Source of the DNA: JAXLWB01 sp046328715
Lineage (GTDB): Bacteria; Chloroflexota; Anaerolineae; Caldilineales; Caldilineaceae
Reading direction: 5' to 3'
NCBI GenBank assembly: GCA_046328715.1
Contig: JAXLWB010000007.1
Span: 1 to 64,000, forward strand
Length of the DNA stretch: 64,000 nucleotides
Numbering within the stretch: position 1 is the first letter of the stretch; each line of letters begins with the position of its first letter. This document shows, in pieces, positions 17,605 through 26,012 of the stretch. The position numbers and the translations under genes were made by a program. The notes beneath the pieces were generated by a model. The model had not been told where the DNA came from. It ran no database searches and saw nothing but the letters and a program-made list of their open reading frames with translations.

Positions 17605-17655
17605 ATGACAAGGTGACCGGATGACAAGGTGAGATTGTTTTGCCTTGTTGTACAG
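17605..17655. repeat. Intergenic repeat, GACAAGGTGA-word class
   Basis: Two gacaaggtga words (17605-17633) face a shorter ttgccttgttg arm. Found just upstream of the MetE-like gene. Words are shared with 20169 and 53398. Confidence 0.5.
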
Positions 17656-17691
17656 CTACCCAGTCACATTTAGTAGAAATTTGACGACTGT

Positions 17692-18669
17692 TTAAACTGC
17701 CGCTAATCCCGCCTCTGCCCGCGCCTCATTGATGTGTGCCCGCACGCCCTCGATCACTGGGCGAAAACGGAAGCCGATCTCTTCCTCGATGCGGCGGCTG
17801 TCCTGGTTGTCGATCAGCTTGGTCAGCGGTTTATCTTCCTCAAAAGAAATCTGGGCTTCGGGCAGCCAGTGACAGATCAAGGCAGCCATCTCTGCTCCGC
17901 TCAGACATTCGCCGCCTGTGTTGTAGGCCAGGTGAGAGAGTTTATCCTTGAGCGCCAGACGCACAAATTGTTCAGCGGCATCATCCTTGTAGATCCAGCA
18001 CTCCTTGTTGCTGGCGGGAAAGGGGAGTGTCACCGGCTTGCCCACGGCGGGATAAGACATAAAGTGTTCTGACCAGAGCACCGAACCACGTTTGCGACCA
18101 TGACCAAAGACCACGGGAGGACGGGTGCAGGCAATGCTGAGCGCACCCTTTTGCACATATTTCGAGGCGACAAACTCGTTGAGCAGCTTCATTACGCCGT
18201 AGGTGTAAAACTGATGTTGCAGCCCGCAATACTCGTCCTCTTGCACGGGATGGTCGGAACCGCCATAGACCGATTGCGAGCCTCCATACACTGTTTCGCT
18301 GCTGGCAAAGACCAGGCGATGTAATTTGTGACGCGCTGCCGCCTCGAACATGTTAGCCATGCCCACAATGTTGACCTGCGCCCCGCGCACTTGATTGGCC
18401 TCAACCTCGGCACTCATCAGGTAGGCAAGATGAACACAGTGGGTAAATTCATGCTCAGCAAAGAGTGCGTTGACCTCCTGAGTGCTAGAGATGTCGAGCT
18501 TGACAAAGGTTGGCATGCTGCCTTGACTTCCGCGCTCTGCCTCTAACTTTGCCATGATCTCGGGATCGGGTGGAAAGTCGGCAACCACCACGGGAATGCC
18601 GCGTGCTTGCAAATTAGCAACCACGCGCGCACCGATGAAGCCGGTGCCGCCTGTGACAAGAAATTTCAT
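17692..18669 (-). CDS. NAD-dependent epimerase/dehydratase (extended SDR)
   Basis: 325 residues. N-terminal Rossmann motif TGGTGFIGARV (residues 6-16), an FASSETVYGG serine segment and YGVMK as the catalytic Tyr-x3-Lys. Acts on a nucleotide sugar or a free sugar acid in the cytosol; the exact substrate cannot be read. Its start (ATG 18669) lies 4 bases from the end of the isochorismatase-like gene on the same strand, so the two are probably one transcript. Uronate dehydrogenase-type enzymes share this layout and fit the neighbouring sugar genes, but this is inference. Confidence 0.75.
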   Translation of the reverse strand: MKFLVTGGTGFIGARVVANLQARGIPVVVADFPPDPEIMAKLEAERGSQGSMPTFVKLDISSTQEVNALFAEHEFTHCVHLAYLMSAEVEANQVRGAQVNIVGMANMFEAAARHKLHRLVFASSETVYGGSQSVYGGSDHPVQEDEYCGLQHQFYTYGVMKLLNEFVASKYVQKGALSIACTRPPVVFGHGRKRGSVLWSEHFMSYPAVGKPVTLPFPASNKECWIYKDDAAEQFVRLALKDKLSHLAYNTGGECLSGAEMAALICHWLPEAQISFEEDKPLTKLIDNQDSRRIEEEIGFRFRPVIEGVRAHINEARAEAGLAAV

Positions 18670-18673
18670 ACAA

Positions 18674-19279
18674 TTAGGCCTTTTCTTCTAATTTTGCCAG
18701 GGTTGACCGCCATTCAGCGTAACTATCCATAATGCGATCAACCTCGGTCCGGCTGAAAATGTAATGATAACGACTGAGCGTATGTTCGTGAGTTGTGGCT
18801 TCATCGGCGCAGCAGTCGCCCACCACTGCGGTTAAGAAGCCACTTTGTGCCGCTGAAGTAGCAGTGAAGAGCACGCAGGTTGAGGTGATCAACCCAGCCA
18901 CGAGCAAAAAACGCTTCCTATGTTGGCGCAAGTATGATAACAGTTGTGGGTTGTAGAAGCCGTCAAAGGTCTGTTTGTTCAGCACAACTTCACCTGGCGC
19001 TTCCAACGCACAGGTCAAGGTTTCACTGCCAGAAGTGCCCCGGACACAAGGGATCCGCCCGAACAGTTTGTACCGTACCATCCAGTCGGATTGATCTGGT
19101 TGGAACAATGCGCGTAGATGAACAACCTCGATGCCTTCACTACGGCAGAGTTCCAGCAGTTTGGCAACGTTTGTGGGGAAATCAGGGAAGCTTTGTGCGC
19201 GTGCTTCGGTCCAGAAATCTTGCTGGACATCTATGAGCAACAGTGCAAACTGTGCCCAGTCACGTTGGCAGTTGGTCAT
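18674..19279 (-). CDS. Isochorismatase-like cysteine hydrolase
   Basis: 201 residues, cytosolic. The catalytic triad of the family is visible: Asp in LLLIDVQQDFW (residue 17), Lys in VVLNKQTFDGF (near 100) and Cys in GLITSTCVLFTATSA (near 136). Such enzymes hydrolyse amides or vinyl ethers such as nicotinamide, N-carbamoyl compounds or isochorismate. The pocket residues do not allow a choice. It is the first gene of a two-gene unit with the epimerase and is divergent from the second SDR gene at 19442. Confidence 0.82.
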   Translation of the reverse strand: MTNCQRDWAQFALLLIDVQQDFWTEARAQSFPDFPTNVAKLLELCRSEGIEVVHLRALFQPDQSDWMVRYKLFGRIPCVRGTSGSETLTCALEAPGEVVLNKQTFDGFYNPQLLSYLRQHRKRFLLVAGLITSTCVLFTATSAAQSGFLTAVVGDCCADEATTHEHTLSRYHYIFSRTEVDRIMDSYAEWRSTLAKLEEKA

Positions 19280-19441
19280 GCGTCTGTTCCAACCTCTCTG
19301 CGTCCAAAAAATGAGTTGTACTCTGTACTCTGCTCATTTTCTACTGAATTCCCAGAAAACGGAAATTGCGCATCAATGGTAAACTTGTATACCATACTGC
19401 TTGATACAATCTAGCTACCGTTACACAAAAGGAATTTCACT

Positions 19442-20179
19442 ATGAAGCTTTTAGTCATCGGCGGATCGGGCTACGTCGCCAGTTTGATCTTGCCGATTCT
19501 GGCTCAGAACCATACTATCCGCATCTTTGATATGCGCCCCCCTAAAGAACTAAACATGGAGTTTGTCGAAGGCAATGTCTGCGATTTTGATGCAGTACGT
19601 CGTGCATCCGAGGGCATCGACGCTGTGATCTACATGACCATGGGCCGATATCTGCCCATCGGTCAACCCTATCACGAAAATGTCGATGCGCTTACCAGTT
19701 CACTGGATGCCAACGTCAAAGGTATCTACCTTTCGCTCTATGCTGCCCAATCCGCTGGTGTGAAACATGCGGTTTACACCAGTACCATGTCGGTCTACGG
19801 TGAGAAAGATCTGCTCAACCGTTATTTCACTGATGAGGAGATCCCGCCCGATGCCCGTGATGTTTATGGCTTCACCAAGTCGCTGGGTGAGCTGGTCTGC
19901 CGCAACCTCTGGCGCGACAATGGCATGACGGTCAACATCTTGCGTCTCTGCTTTCCCATGGCCGATGAGAAATGGCTTGAAGCCTATCGTAATGGCTCAT
20001 TGACCATCCAAACTGGGGCAAGTGATCTGGCGGCGGCGATCGATGCTGCCCTGCGCTTCCGTGCTGGCTGCCAAACCTTCACCATCTGCGGCGACGTGTA
20101 TGACAAATATATGAACATCACTAAAGCCCGTTCGCTGCTCGATTGGGAACCGAAGTTACATGAAGGCGTGACAAGGTGA
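19442..20179 (+). CDS. Short NAD(P)-dependent epimerase-like protein
   Basis: 245 residues. Rossmann motif IGGSGYVASLIL, serine segment YTSTMSVYGE and a YGFTKSLGE Tyr-x3-Lys motif. It is shorter than most extended SDR enzymes (about 300) because the C-terminal substrate lobe is reduced. Preceded by AAAGGAA at 19429-19435. The stop falls inside a gacaaggtga repeat, so the last residues are repeat-encoded and the original C-terminus may have been altered. It is followed by the GH109-like gene in the same direction and probably shares its substrate pathway. Confidence 0.7.
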   Translation: MKLLVIGGSGYVASLILPILAQNHTIRIFDMRPPKELNMEFVEGNVCDFDAVRRASEGIDAVIYMTMGRYLPIGQPYHENVDALTSSLDANVKGIYLSLYAAQSAGVKHAVYTSTMSVYGEKDLLNRYFTDEEIPPDARDVYGFTKSLGELVCRNLWRDNGMTVNILRLCFPMADEKWLEAYRNGSLTIQTGASDLAAAIDAALRFRAGCQTFTICGDVYDKYMNITKARSLLDWEPKLHEGVTR

Positions 20180-20220
20180 CAAGGATTTTTGTCATCTAGT
20201 CATCCTTTCATTTGTCACAA
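20169..20220. repeat. Hairpin at the 3' end of the short SDR gene, GACAAGGTGA-word class
   Basis: gtgacaaggtgacaaggat faces gtcatctagtcatcctttcatttgtcac. The left arm contains the stop codon of the upstream gene, and the right arm lies just before the next gene. Confidence 0.6.
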
Positions 20221-20268
20221 TTTACGGTTTTATTCATTCATAATCACAAAGTAAACGAGAATCAAGTT

Positions 20269-21498
20269 ATGCAAACGATGGCTCAAGTGCCGTTTGAACG
20301 AAAGGCGAGCGTACGTGTCGGCTTTGTCGGGCTGGGCGGACGTGGACGAAGTTTGTTGGGAGAGATGTTGGCCTGCGATGGGGCGGAAGTGATTGCGCTG
20401 GCCGATACATACGAAGCGGCGACCGACCGATCCGCCGAGATGGTGGTGAAAGCGGGTCAGCCTGTGCCCCATACTTTTGCGGGCGAGCATGGTTGGCAAC
20501 AGATGCTCGGCCTCGATCTGGACATTGTGCTGATTGCCACACCCTGGCGCACCCATACACCGATTGCGGTTGCTATGATGGAGGCGGGCAAACATGTCGG
20601 TGTCGAAGTCCCCGCTGCTATTACGTTGGACGAGTGCTGGCACCTGGTGGAAACTTCTGAACGTACCCGTCGCCACTGCATCATGCTCGAAAATTGCTGC
20701 TACGATTACTGGGAGATGATCGTCAAGAACATGGTGAAGGACAATCTGTTCGGTACGATTGTCCATGCCGAATGCGCCTACATTCATGAGATGCGGGCGA
20801 TGTTGTTGGCGGCGCATGGTGAAGGTCTCTGGCGACGGCAGGGGCACATGGATCGGGATGGAAATCTTTATCCCACCCACGGTTTGGGGCCTGTGGCGCA
20901 GATTCTCGGCATCGGCAAGGAAGATCACTTCGATTACCTGGTTTCGATGAGTAGTCAAAGTCTCGGTCTCAAGGAATTCCGTGATATACACTTCGCCGAC
21001 GATGACCCCAAACGCAACGAGATTTACCGCTGTGGCGACATGAACAGCAGCCTGATCCGTACCAAATTGGGGCGCACGATCCTGCTGCAACACGATGTCG
21101 TCACCCCACGTCCCTACGACCGCAACTTCATGATCGGCGGCACCCGGGGCACTTTTCGCGATTACCCACCGCGCATCTTTCTCGATTCGCCTGCCAGCCA
21201 CGAAGAATCGCTCTCGATTGATGCCCACCAATGGCAATCGCTCGATCCCTACAAGAAGCGCTACGAAGACCCGCTGTGGACCAATCTGGGCGAATTGGCA
21301 CGCAAACGCGGTGGTCATGGCGGCATGGACTTCATCATGATCTATCGGCTCTTGCAGACCATGCACAACGGCGAGCCACCGGATAGCGATGTCTACGACG
21401 CCGCCGAGTGGAGCGCACCTGGCCCGCTGTCTGATCTCTCAGTTGCCAGCCGCAGTTCCGCAGTCGATTTCCCTGACTTTCGAAGATTGAAGGCGTAA
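20269..21498 (+). CDS. Gfo/Idh/MocA oxidoreductase, GH109-like
   Basis: 409 residues from ATG 20269 (an in-frame TTG lies further upstream at 20212, within the repeat). N-terminal Rossmann domain with VGFVGLGGRGRSLL. Segments VGVEVPAAITLDECWHLVET, MLENCCYDYWE and PTHGLGPVAQILG are characteristic of the GH109 branch, whose members use tightly bound NAD to cleave alpha-N-acetylgalactosaminides. There is no Tat signal peptide, unlike many secreted GH109 proteins, so it would act in the cytosol. It may be a glycosidase or a plain dehydrogenase. It follows the short SDR gene and precedes an enolase-superfamily gene, suggesting an amino-sugar or sugar-acid pathway. Confidence 0.82.
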   Translation: MQTMAQVPFERKASVRVGFVGLGGRGRSLLGEMLACDGAEVIALADTYEAATDRSAEMVVKAGQPVPHTFAGEHGWQQMLGLDLDIVLIATPWRTHTPIAVAMMEAGKHVGVEVPAAITLDECWHLVETSERTRRHCIMLENCCYDYWEMIVKNMVKDNLFGTIVHAECAYIHEMRAMLLAAHGEGLWRRQGHMDRDGNLYPTHGLGPVAQILGIGKEDHFDYLVSMSSQSLGLKEFRDIHFADDDPKRNEIYRCGDMNSSLIRTKLGRTILLQHDVVTPRPYDRNFMIGGTRGTFRDYPPRIFLDSPASHEESLSIDAHQWQSLDPYKKRYEDPLWTNLGELARKRGGHGGMDFIMIYRLLQTMHNGEPPDSDVYDAAEWSAPGPLSDLSVASRSSAVDFPDFRRLKA

Positions 21499-21562
21499 CA
21501 GAATTTGAGCTTGGCAGATTGGGAGATTGCCTTTGTAAATTTCCTACTCTCTGATTAGCTTA

Positions 21563-21722
21563 CTACAGTGTAAACTATTTTTCCGGTAGAAGGGAGACTT
21601 GTCATTCTGAGCGAGAGCTTTTTCGAGCGAAGAATCTTGCGTTGCAGACCGACCAAGATTCTTCGTCGCAAACAGCCGCTCCTCAGAATGACAATTACCG
21701 AAAAATATAATTTACACAGTAC
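21563..21722. mobile_element. MITE-like element with nested inverted repeats
   Basis: About 160 bp between two genes. Outer ends acagtgtaaa...ttttccggta match the inverse of taccgaaaaatataatttacacagt. Inside, ttgtcattctgag...gaagaatcttg matches the inverse of caagattcttc...ctcagaatgacaa. No coding capacity. The tgtcattctgag word is seen in palindromic repeats of other bacteria. Confidence 0.65.
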
Positions 21723-21755
21723 TTACTCTCAACAAACTTGAAAGGGCTTTTGCCA

Positions 21756-22907
21756 ATGGCTATCCAGAACAACCTAACCTTCACTAAATTTCGAGTGTAT
21801 GAAGTCGTAGTCCCGGCCCGTGCCGATATTTTGTCGGCTCCTTCCAAAGGGGCAGTATATGTGGGCACAACCTCCTGGCCCGACATGCCAATTCACCTGA
21901 TCGAAGGCGTTACGTCGCAAGGCTTTACAGCGCTTGGTGAATGTGGACGAGGAACCTCGCGGGCCGTGGTGGAAAACACCTTACGTGACCTGCTGGGTCG
22001 CAACCTACTAGAGAAGACGCCGGCAACGCTCTGGATGGGCAGTGGCGATCTGCCGCAGAGCTATCCGTTCTTTTCGTGGACCCTGGCCGGACAGCGCAGT
22101 TACCAGTTGATGGAATCACTTTGGCTGGATGCGGTAGGTAAGGCATCTGGCTTGCCGGTTCACCAATTGCTGGGCGGTGCCGTGCGCAACGAAGTGCTGA
22201 CCGCCTTCTGGGCCAATCGTCCGCCTGCCGCCACCCTGCGCGCTTTGATCCATGAAGCGGTGGAGAAGGGGCTAAACGGCATCAAGATCAAATCCGATTC
22301 GACCTGTGACACGGCAAAAGCCATCGTTGAGATCGCCGCGGACATTCCTGCCGACTTCCGTGTCACTATTGACCCGATGAGTTCCTGGCGCTCGCTACGT
22401 GAGAGTGTCCGCTGGATCGAGAAGCTAGCGGCGCTGCCCTTCAATATCATTCTCGAAGATCCATTCCCGGCATTGGCCGTCGAAGATTGGCGCGAAGCGC
22501 GCAATTTCAACCCGCTCACGATTGTGCTCCACGCCCGCGATGAGAGCGAGCTACGTAAGGGGCTGCGCGATGAAATGGCCGATGCCTACAATCTGGCTGG
22601 GAGCGGTGCCTACGACTTCCTGCGCACCACGGTCGTGGCTGAATCCTTTGCCAAAGATTGTTGGCATGGCAGTGCGCTTGAGTTGGGTGTCTATCAGCAT
22701 GTGCGGCTGCATGCTGCCGCCTGTGCCCGCAACTGCGTGCTGGCCAGCGACCTGCAAAGCGAATGGGTGCGCGAACATACGCTGGTCACCCCACGCATGG
22801 AATATCATGGCACTTATGCTGTCGTGCCCAACCGACCTGGCCTGGGTGTTGAACTGGATCACGCAGCCGTGAAGAAATATCTGCGTAGTGAGTTTGAGGT
22901 TCAATAA
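21756..22907 (+). CDS. Mandelate racemase/muconate lactonizing-type enolase superfamily enzyme
   Basis: 383 residues from ATG 21756, chosen because AAAGGG lies about 10 bases upstream and the in-frame ATG at 21738 has none. N-terminal capping domain, then a TIM barrel with the lysine motif KGLNGIKIKSDS, the metal-binding segment TIDPMSSW and the ILEDPF strand, as in the superfamily. Such enzymes abstract the proton next to a carboxylate, often dehydrating sugar acids. The third metal ligand is not clear (LHARDESE), so catalytic competence is open. It likely completes the pathway of the SDR and GH109-like enzymes. Confidence 0.75.
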   Translation: MAIQNNLTFTKFRVYEVVVPARADILSAPSKGAVYVGTTSWPDMPIHLIEGVTSQGFTALGECGRGTSRAVVENTLRDLLGRNLLEKTPATLWMGSGDLPQSYPFFSWTLAGQRSYQLMESLWLDAVGKASGLPVHQLLGGAVRNEVLTAFWANRPPAATLRALIHEAVEKGLNGIKIKSDSTCDTAKAIVEIAADIPADFRVTIDPMSSWRSLRESVRWIEKLAALPFNIILEDPFPALAVEDWREARNFNPLTIVLHARDESELRKGLRDEMADAYNLAGSGAYDFLRTTVVAESFAKDCWHGSALELGVYQHVRLHAAACARNCVLASDLQSEWVREHTLVTPRMEYHGTYAVVPNRPGLGVELDHAAVKKYLRSEFEVQ

Positions 22908-22986
22908 CGGTCTGCTTCGAGAAAATATTGTAGTGGTTGCCTCTAGAGTACATTTTGCGGTTTAGAAATGGTAACGACTTTGCTAT

Positions 22987-23046
22987 AGAGACGCAGATAT
23001 TAGGAGGCGCGGATTATACGTTTCTACTGTAGAAATCCGCGTCTCT
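22987..23046. repeat. Palindromic repeat family R1, copy 2
   Basis: Bounded by AGAGACGC and GCGTCTCT with inner gatatt, gcgcggat and atccgcg words, like the copy at 7693-7768. It lies between the enolase-superfamily gene and the acyl-CoA ligase. Confidence 0.7.
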
Positions 23047-23174
23047 AAAAAAGCATGAAGTTTGAAGGGGTTTTATTTACCAACCCTTCATGCTATACTG
23101 CCCTCATTGCCCATGCGATAAGAAAAATTTGTACCTCCCCATTTGGTACACTTGTTTTGTCAAAGGAGACAACC

Positions 23175-24755
23175 ATGATCATCCGCAGCCCAGTTCCCGA
23201 CCTCGCCATTCCAGAGAACGTGAGCGTACCAGAATTCGTCTTACAACACGCCAAGGATCTACCCAACAAACCAGCCTTGATTGATGGCCCGAGCGGACGT
23301 ACCCTCACCTATGCCCAACTGGCAGGGGCAGTACGCATGGCGGCGGCCGGTTTGGCTGACCGTGGCTTTGGCAAGGGTGATGTCTTCGCCATCTACTCGC
23401 CAAACCTACCTGAATACGCGATTGCCTTTCTGGCTGTCGCTACCTTGGGCGGCATTGTGACGACAGTCAATCCACTCTACACGGTCAACGAACTGACGCA
23501 TCAAATGAAGGATGCCGGTGCCCAGTATATCCTGACCGTGCCGCCGTTCTTGCCCAATGCGTTGGAAGCCGCCAAGGTCACTGGCATGAAGGAAGTTTTT
23601 GTCTTTGGCGAAGCAGAGGGTGCTACGCCCTTTGCAGCCTTACTAAAAAGCAGTGGCAACGTACCTGCCGTCCAAATTGACCCGAAGAACGATTTGATCG
23701 TGCTGCCCTACTCCAGTGGCACGACAGGATTGCCCAAGGGTGTCATGTTGACCCACTACAATCTGATTGCCAACATCCTGCAAACTGTCAACGCCAAGGC
23801 GGATGGCATTATGGCGACGGGAGATGATACGCTGCTGGGGCTGTTGCCCTTCTACCACATTTACGGCATGGTCGTGATCATGTTTATGGGCACGTACCTG
23901 GGCTGCACGATTGTCACGATGCCGCGCTTTGACATGGAGCAATTCCTCACGATTCTGCAAAAGTATGAAGTAACCTATGCTCACCTCGTTCCGCCTGTGA
24001 TCTTGGGCTTGGCCAAACATCCCTTGGTCGACAACTACAACTTGAGCAAGCTGCGGGTAATCTTCTCGGGTGCCGCACCGTTGGGTGGTGAGGTTGAAAA
24101 CGCTGCGGCCAAACGCTTGGGTGTACTTGTGAGCCAAGGCTACGGCATGACCGAAGCCAGCCCGGTCACTCACTCTCGCCCTTATATGCCGCCACCCGGC
24201 AAACCAGGCAGCATCGGTCCCTGTTTGCCCAATACGGAATGCCGCATCGTCGATCCGGCCAGCGGCGAGGATTTGGGTGTTGGCAAAGAAGGTGAACTAT
24301 GGCTTCGTGGCCCGCAAGTGATGAAGGGCTATCTGAACAACCCAACGGCTTCGGCCATTACGGTGGACCGGGAAGGATGGCTTCACACTGGTGATATTGC
24401 CTATGTCGATGAGGATGGTCACTTTTTTATCGTGGACCGTTTGAAGGAGTTGATCAAGTACAAAGGCATGCAAGTCGCCCCGGCGGAGTTGGAGGCATTG
24501 CTGCTGACTCATCCACAAATTGCCGATGCGGCGGTGATTGGTCGCCCAGATGAGGAAGCGGGTGAAGTGCCCAAAGCCTTTGTCGTGCTCAAAGGTGAAC
24601 TGAGTACGGACGAGATTAAGAGATTTGTGGCGGAACGAGTCGCGCCGCACAAACGCCTGCGCGATGTCGAGGTTATTGCCCAAATTCCCAAATCCGCCTC
24701 GGGTAAGATCCTGCGTCGTGTCTTGTTACAACAGGAAAAAGAGAAGAATCAGTGA
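23175..24755 (+). CDS. Acyl-CoA synthetase / 4-coumarate-CoA ligase-like AMP-binding enzyme
   Basis: 526 residues from ATG 23175, preceded by AAAGGAG at 23162-23168. ANL superfamily: P-loop YSSGTTGLPKGVMLTH near residue 178, YGMTEASPVT, the hinge GWLHTGDIAYVDEDG and the C-terminal lysine motif PKSASGKILRR. It activates a carboxylic acid with ATP to the acyl-adenylate and then the CoA thioester in the cytosol. Overall sequence resembles 4-coumarate-CoA ligases, but bacterial members often act on medium- or long-chain fatty acids. It ends in a hairpin convergent with rho and appears to be a single-gene unit. Confidence 0.88.
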   Translation: MIIRSPVPDLAIPENVSVPEFVLQHAKDLPNKPALIDGPSGRTLTYAQLAGAVRMAAAGLADRGFGKGDVFAIYSPNLPEYAIAFLAVATLGGIVTTVNPLYTVNELTHQMKDAGAQYILTVPPFLPNALEAAKVTGMKEVFVFGEAEGATPFAALLKSSGNVPAVQIDPKNDLIVLPYSSGTTGLPKGVMLTHYNLIANILQTVNAKADGIMATGDDTLLGLLPFYHIYGMVVIMFMGTYLGCTIVTMPRFDMEQFLTILQKYEVTYAHLVPPVILGLAKHPLVDNYNLSKLRVIFSGAAPLGGEVENAAAKRLGVLVSQGYGMTEASPVTHSRPYMPPPGKPGSIGPCLPNTECRIVDPASGEDLGVGKEGELWLRGPQVMKGYLNNPTASAITVDREGWLHTGDIAYVDEDGHFFIVDRLKELIKYKGMQVAPAELEALLLTHPQIADAAVIGRPDEEAGEVPKAFVVLKGELSTDEIKRFVAERVAPHKRLRDVEVIAQIPKSASGKILRRVLLQQEKEKNQ

Positions 24756-24807
24756 GACAGTGAATCAGTAGGACAGTAACACTGATTCACTGTCCTACTG
24801 TCTTACT
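24751..24807. repeat. Hairpin between ligase and rho, AGTAGGACAGT-word class
   Basis: Arms are built from the same words, gacagt, gaatcagt and aggacagt, in shuffled order (24751-24780 against 24781-24807). Located between two convergent genes and overlapping both 3' ends, consistent with a bidirectional terminator. Confidence 0.65.
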
Positions 24808-25900
24808 AACTTTTCATCCGCCGTAGCAGATCCTCATTATCCTTGGTTTGGCTGATCAATTTGAGCAGGCCGTTCATGGCGGCTTTGGGTGAACCACCTG
24901 CCAGCCAACGGCGTAACTTGACCAGTTTGTTCATCTGTTCTTCGTCGTAGAAGAGTTCGTCGTTGCGTGTGCTGCTAGAAAGTAAATTGATGGCGGGGAA
25001 GATACGTGCCTCGGCTAGTTCACGGCTCAGTACAATCTCGCTGTTGCCTGTCCCTTTGAACTCCTGGTAGACTAGGTCGTCCATGCGCGAGTTGGTTTCG
25101 ATCAGCGCCGTAGCAAGAACCGTAATTGAGCCACCGTTTTCGATTTTGCGCGCCAGCCCCAAAAAGCGACGCGGCGTCTCCAATGCGCCCGCGTCTACCC
25201 CGCCGGAAAGCGTTCGGCGCGTCCCAGTTCCATGCAGATTGTAGGCCCTTGCCATGCGGGTCAGACTATCAACCAGTACCACCACATCCCGCCCACACTC
25301 CAACTCAACTCGAATGTGCGCCATCATCGACTCAGTGAGCGCCATGTGCTCTTGCGTGGCCTGATCGTTGGAACTGGCGAAAACCTCGGCTTTGAGCGTA
25401 CGCCGAAAATGGGTCACTTCTTCCGGTCGCTCATCGATCAGCAGCAACACAATGCGCGTCTCTGGATTGCCAAGGTGGATCGAACGGGCAATCTCTTCGA
25501 GTAAAATCGTTTTGCCACTCTTAGGCGGAGCCACGATCAGTCCCCGTGTCCCTTTACCGATCGGCGCAATCAGGTCGATGACACGCATCGAAGGTACGTT
25601 GGAGACAGAGAGGTTGAAACGCTCCGTGGGCTTGATTGCTACCAAACGTTCGAAAGTGGTGCGTTTAGAAAACTCAGCAGGCGACATGCCACAAATTGTC
25701 TCAACGGTTGCTAGTTCGTCCCCTTGACGACCATGCCGTAGCGTGCCAGTGAGCGTCACGCCAGCGACGAGATTATATTGTTTGATGAGCGATGCAGTGA
25801 CAAAGGGGTCGCCAGTTAAGGGTTGAAAGGAGACTTCCGGTTGACGAAGATAGCCACCGTTGGGGGTGCGTTGTAGAATGCCGCTGGTTGTTTGGGTCAT
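24806..25900 (-). CDS. rho: Transcription termination factor Rho (short form)
   Basis: 364 residues from ATG 25900, against about 420 for the usual protein. Hexameric RNA helicase that ends transcription. The RNA-binding cold-shock-like domain is at the N-terminus (GILQRTPNGGYLRQPE), followed by the P-loop PPKSGKTILLEEIA, the Walker B segment VVVLVDSLTRMARAYN, the Q-loop region SGGVDAGALE and the R-loop region GTGNSEIVLSRELAEARI. The N-terminal helical Rho_N domain is missing. An alternative start at 25930 falls in the upstream repeat and would add only ten residues. All ATPase and secondary-site motifs look intact. Confidence 0.9.
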   Translation of the reverse strand: MTQTTSGILQRTPNGGYLRQPEVSFQPLTGDPFVTASLIKQYNLVAGVTLTGTLRHGRQGDELATVETICGMSPAEFSKRTTFERLVAIKPTERFNLSVSNVPSMRVIDLIAPIGKGTRGLIVAPPKSGKTILLEEIARSIHLGNPETRIVLLLIDERPEEVTHFRRTLKAEVFASSNDQATQEHMALTESMMAHIRVELECGRDVVVLVDSLTRMARAYNLHGTGTRRTLSGGVDAGALETPRRFLGLARKIENGGSITVLATALIETNSRMDDLVYQEFKGTGNSEIVLSRELAEARIFPAINLLSSSTRNDELFYDEEQMNKLVKLRRWLAGGSPKAAMNGLLKLISQTKDNEDLLRRMKS

Positions 25901-25913
25901 GATGAAGGTGAAG

Positions 25914-26012
25914 AAGGGGCAAAGGGGCAAAGGGGCAGAGTTACAAAGTACGTTAGCGTTGCCACCACGACTCTACATCTTTGCCACTTTGCAGCTCTGC
26001 CACTTTCAACTC
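25914..26012. repeat. Repeat pair between cysK and rho
   Basis: Three tandem ggggcaaa words (25914-25940) face tttgccactttgcagctctgcc (25980-26002) at a distance of about 40 bases. Words of the right arm recur at 60201 and 62651. It lies upstream of rho and downstream of cysK. Confidence 0.5.

Noticed and set aside
20230..21366. Long open frame (378 codons) on the minus strand opposite the GH109-like gene
   Set aside because: It mirrors a well-supported gene, has His/Gln-rich, low-quality composition and no start signal, as expected for a shadow frame in GC-rich third positions.
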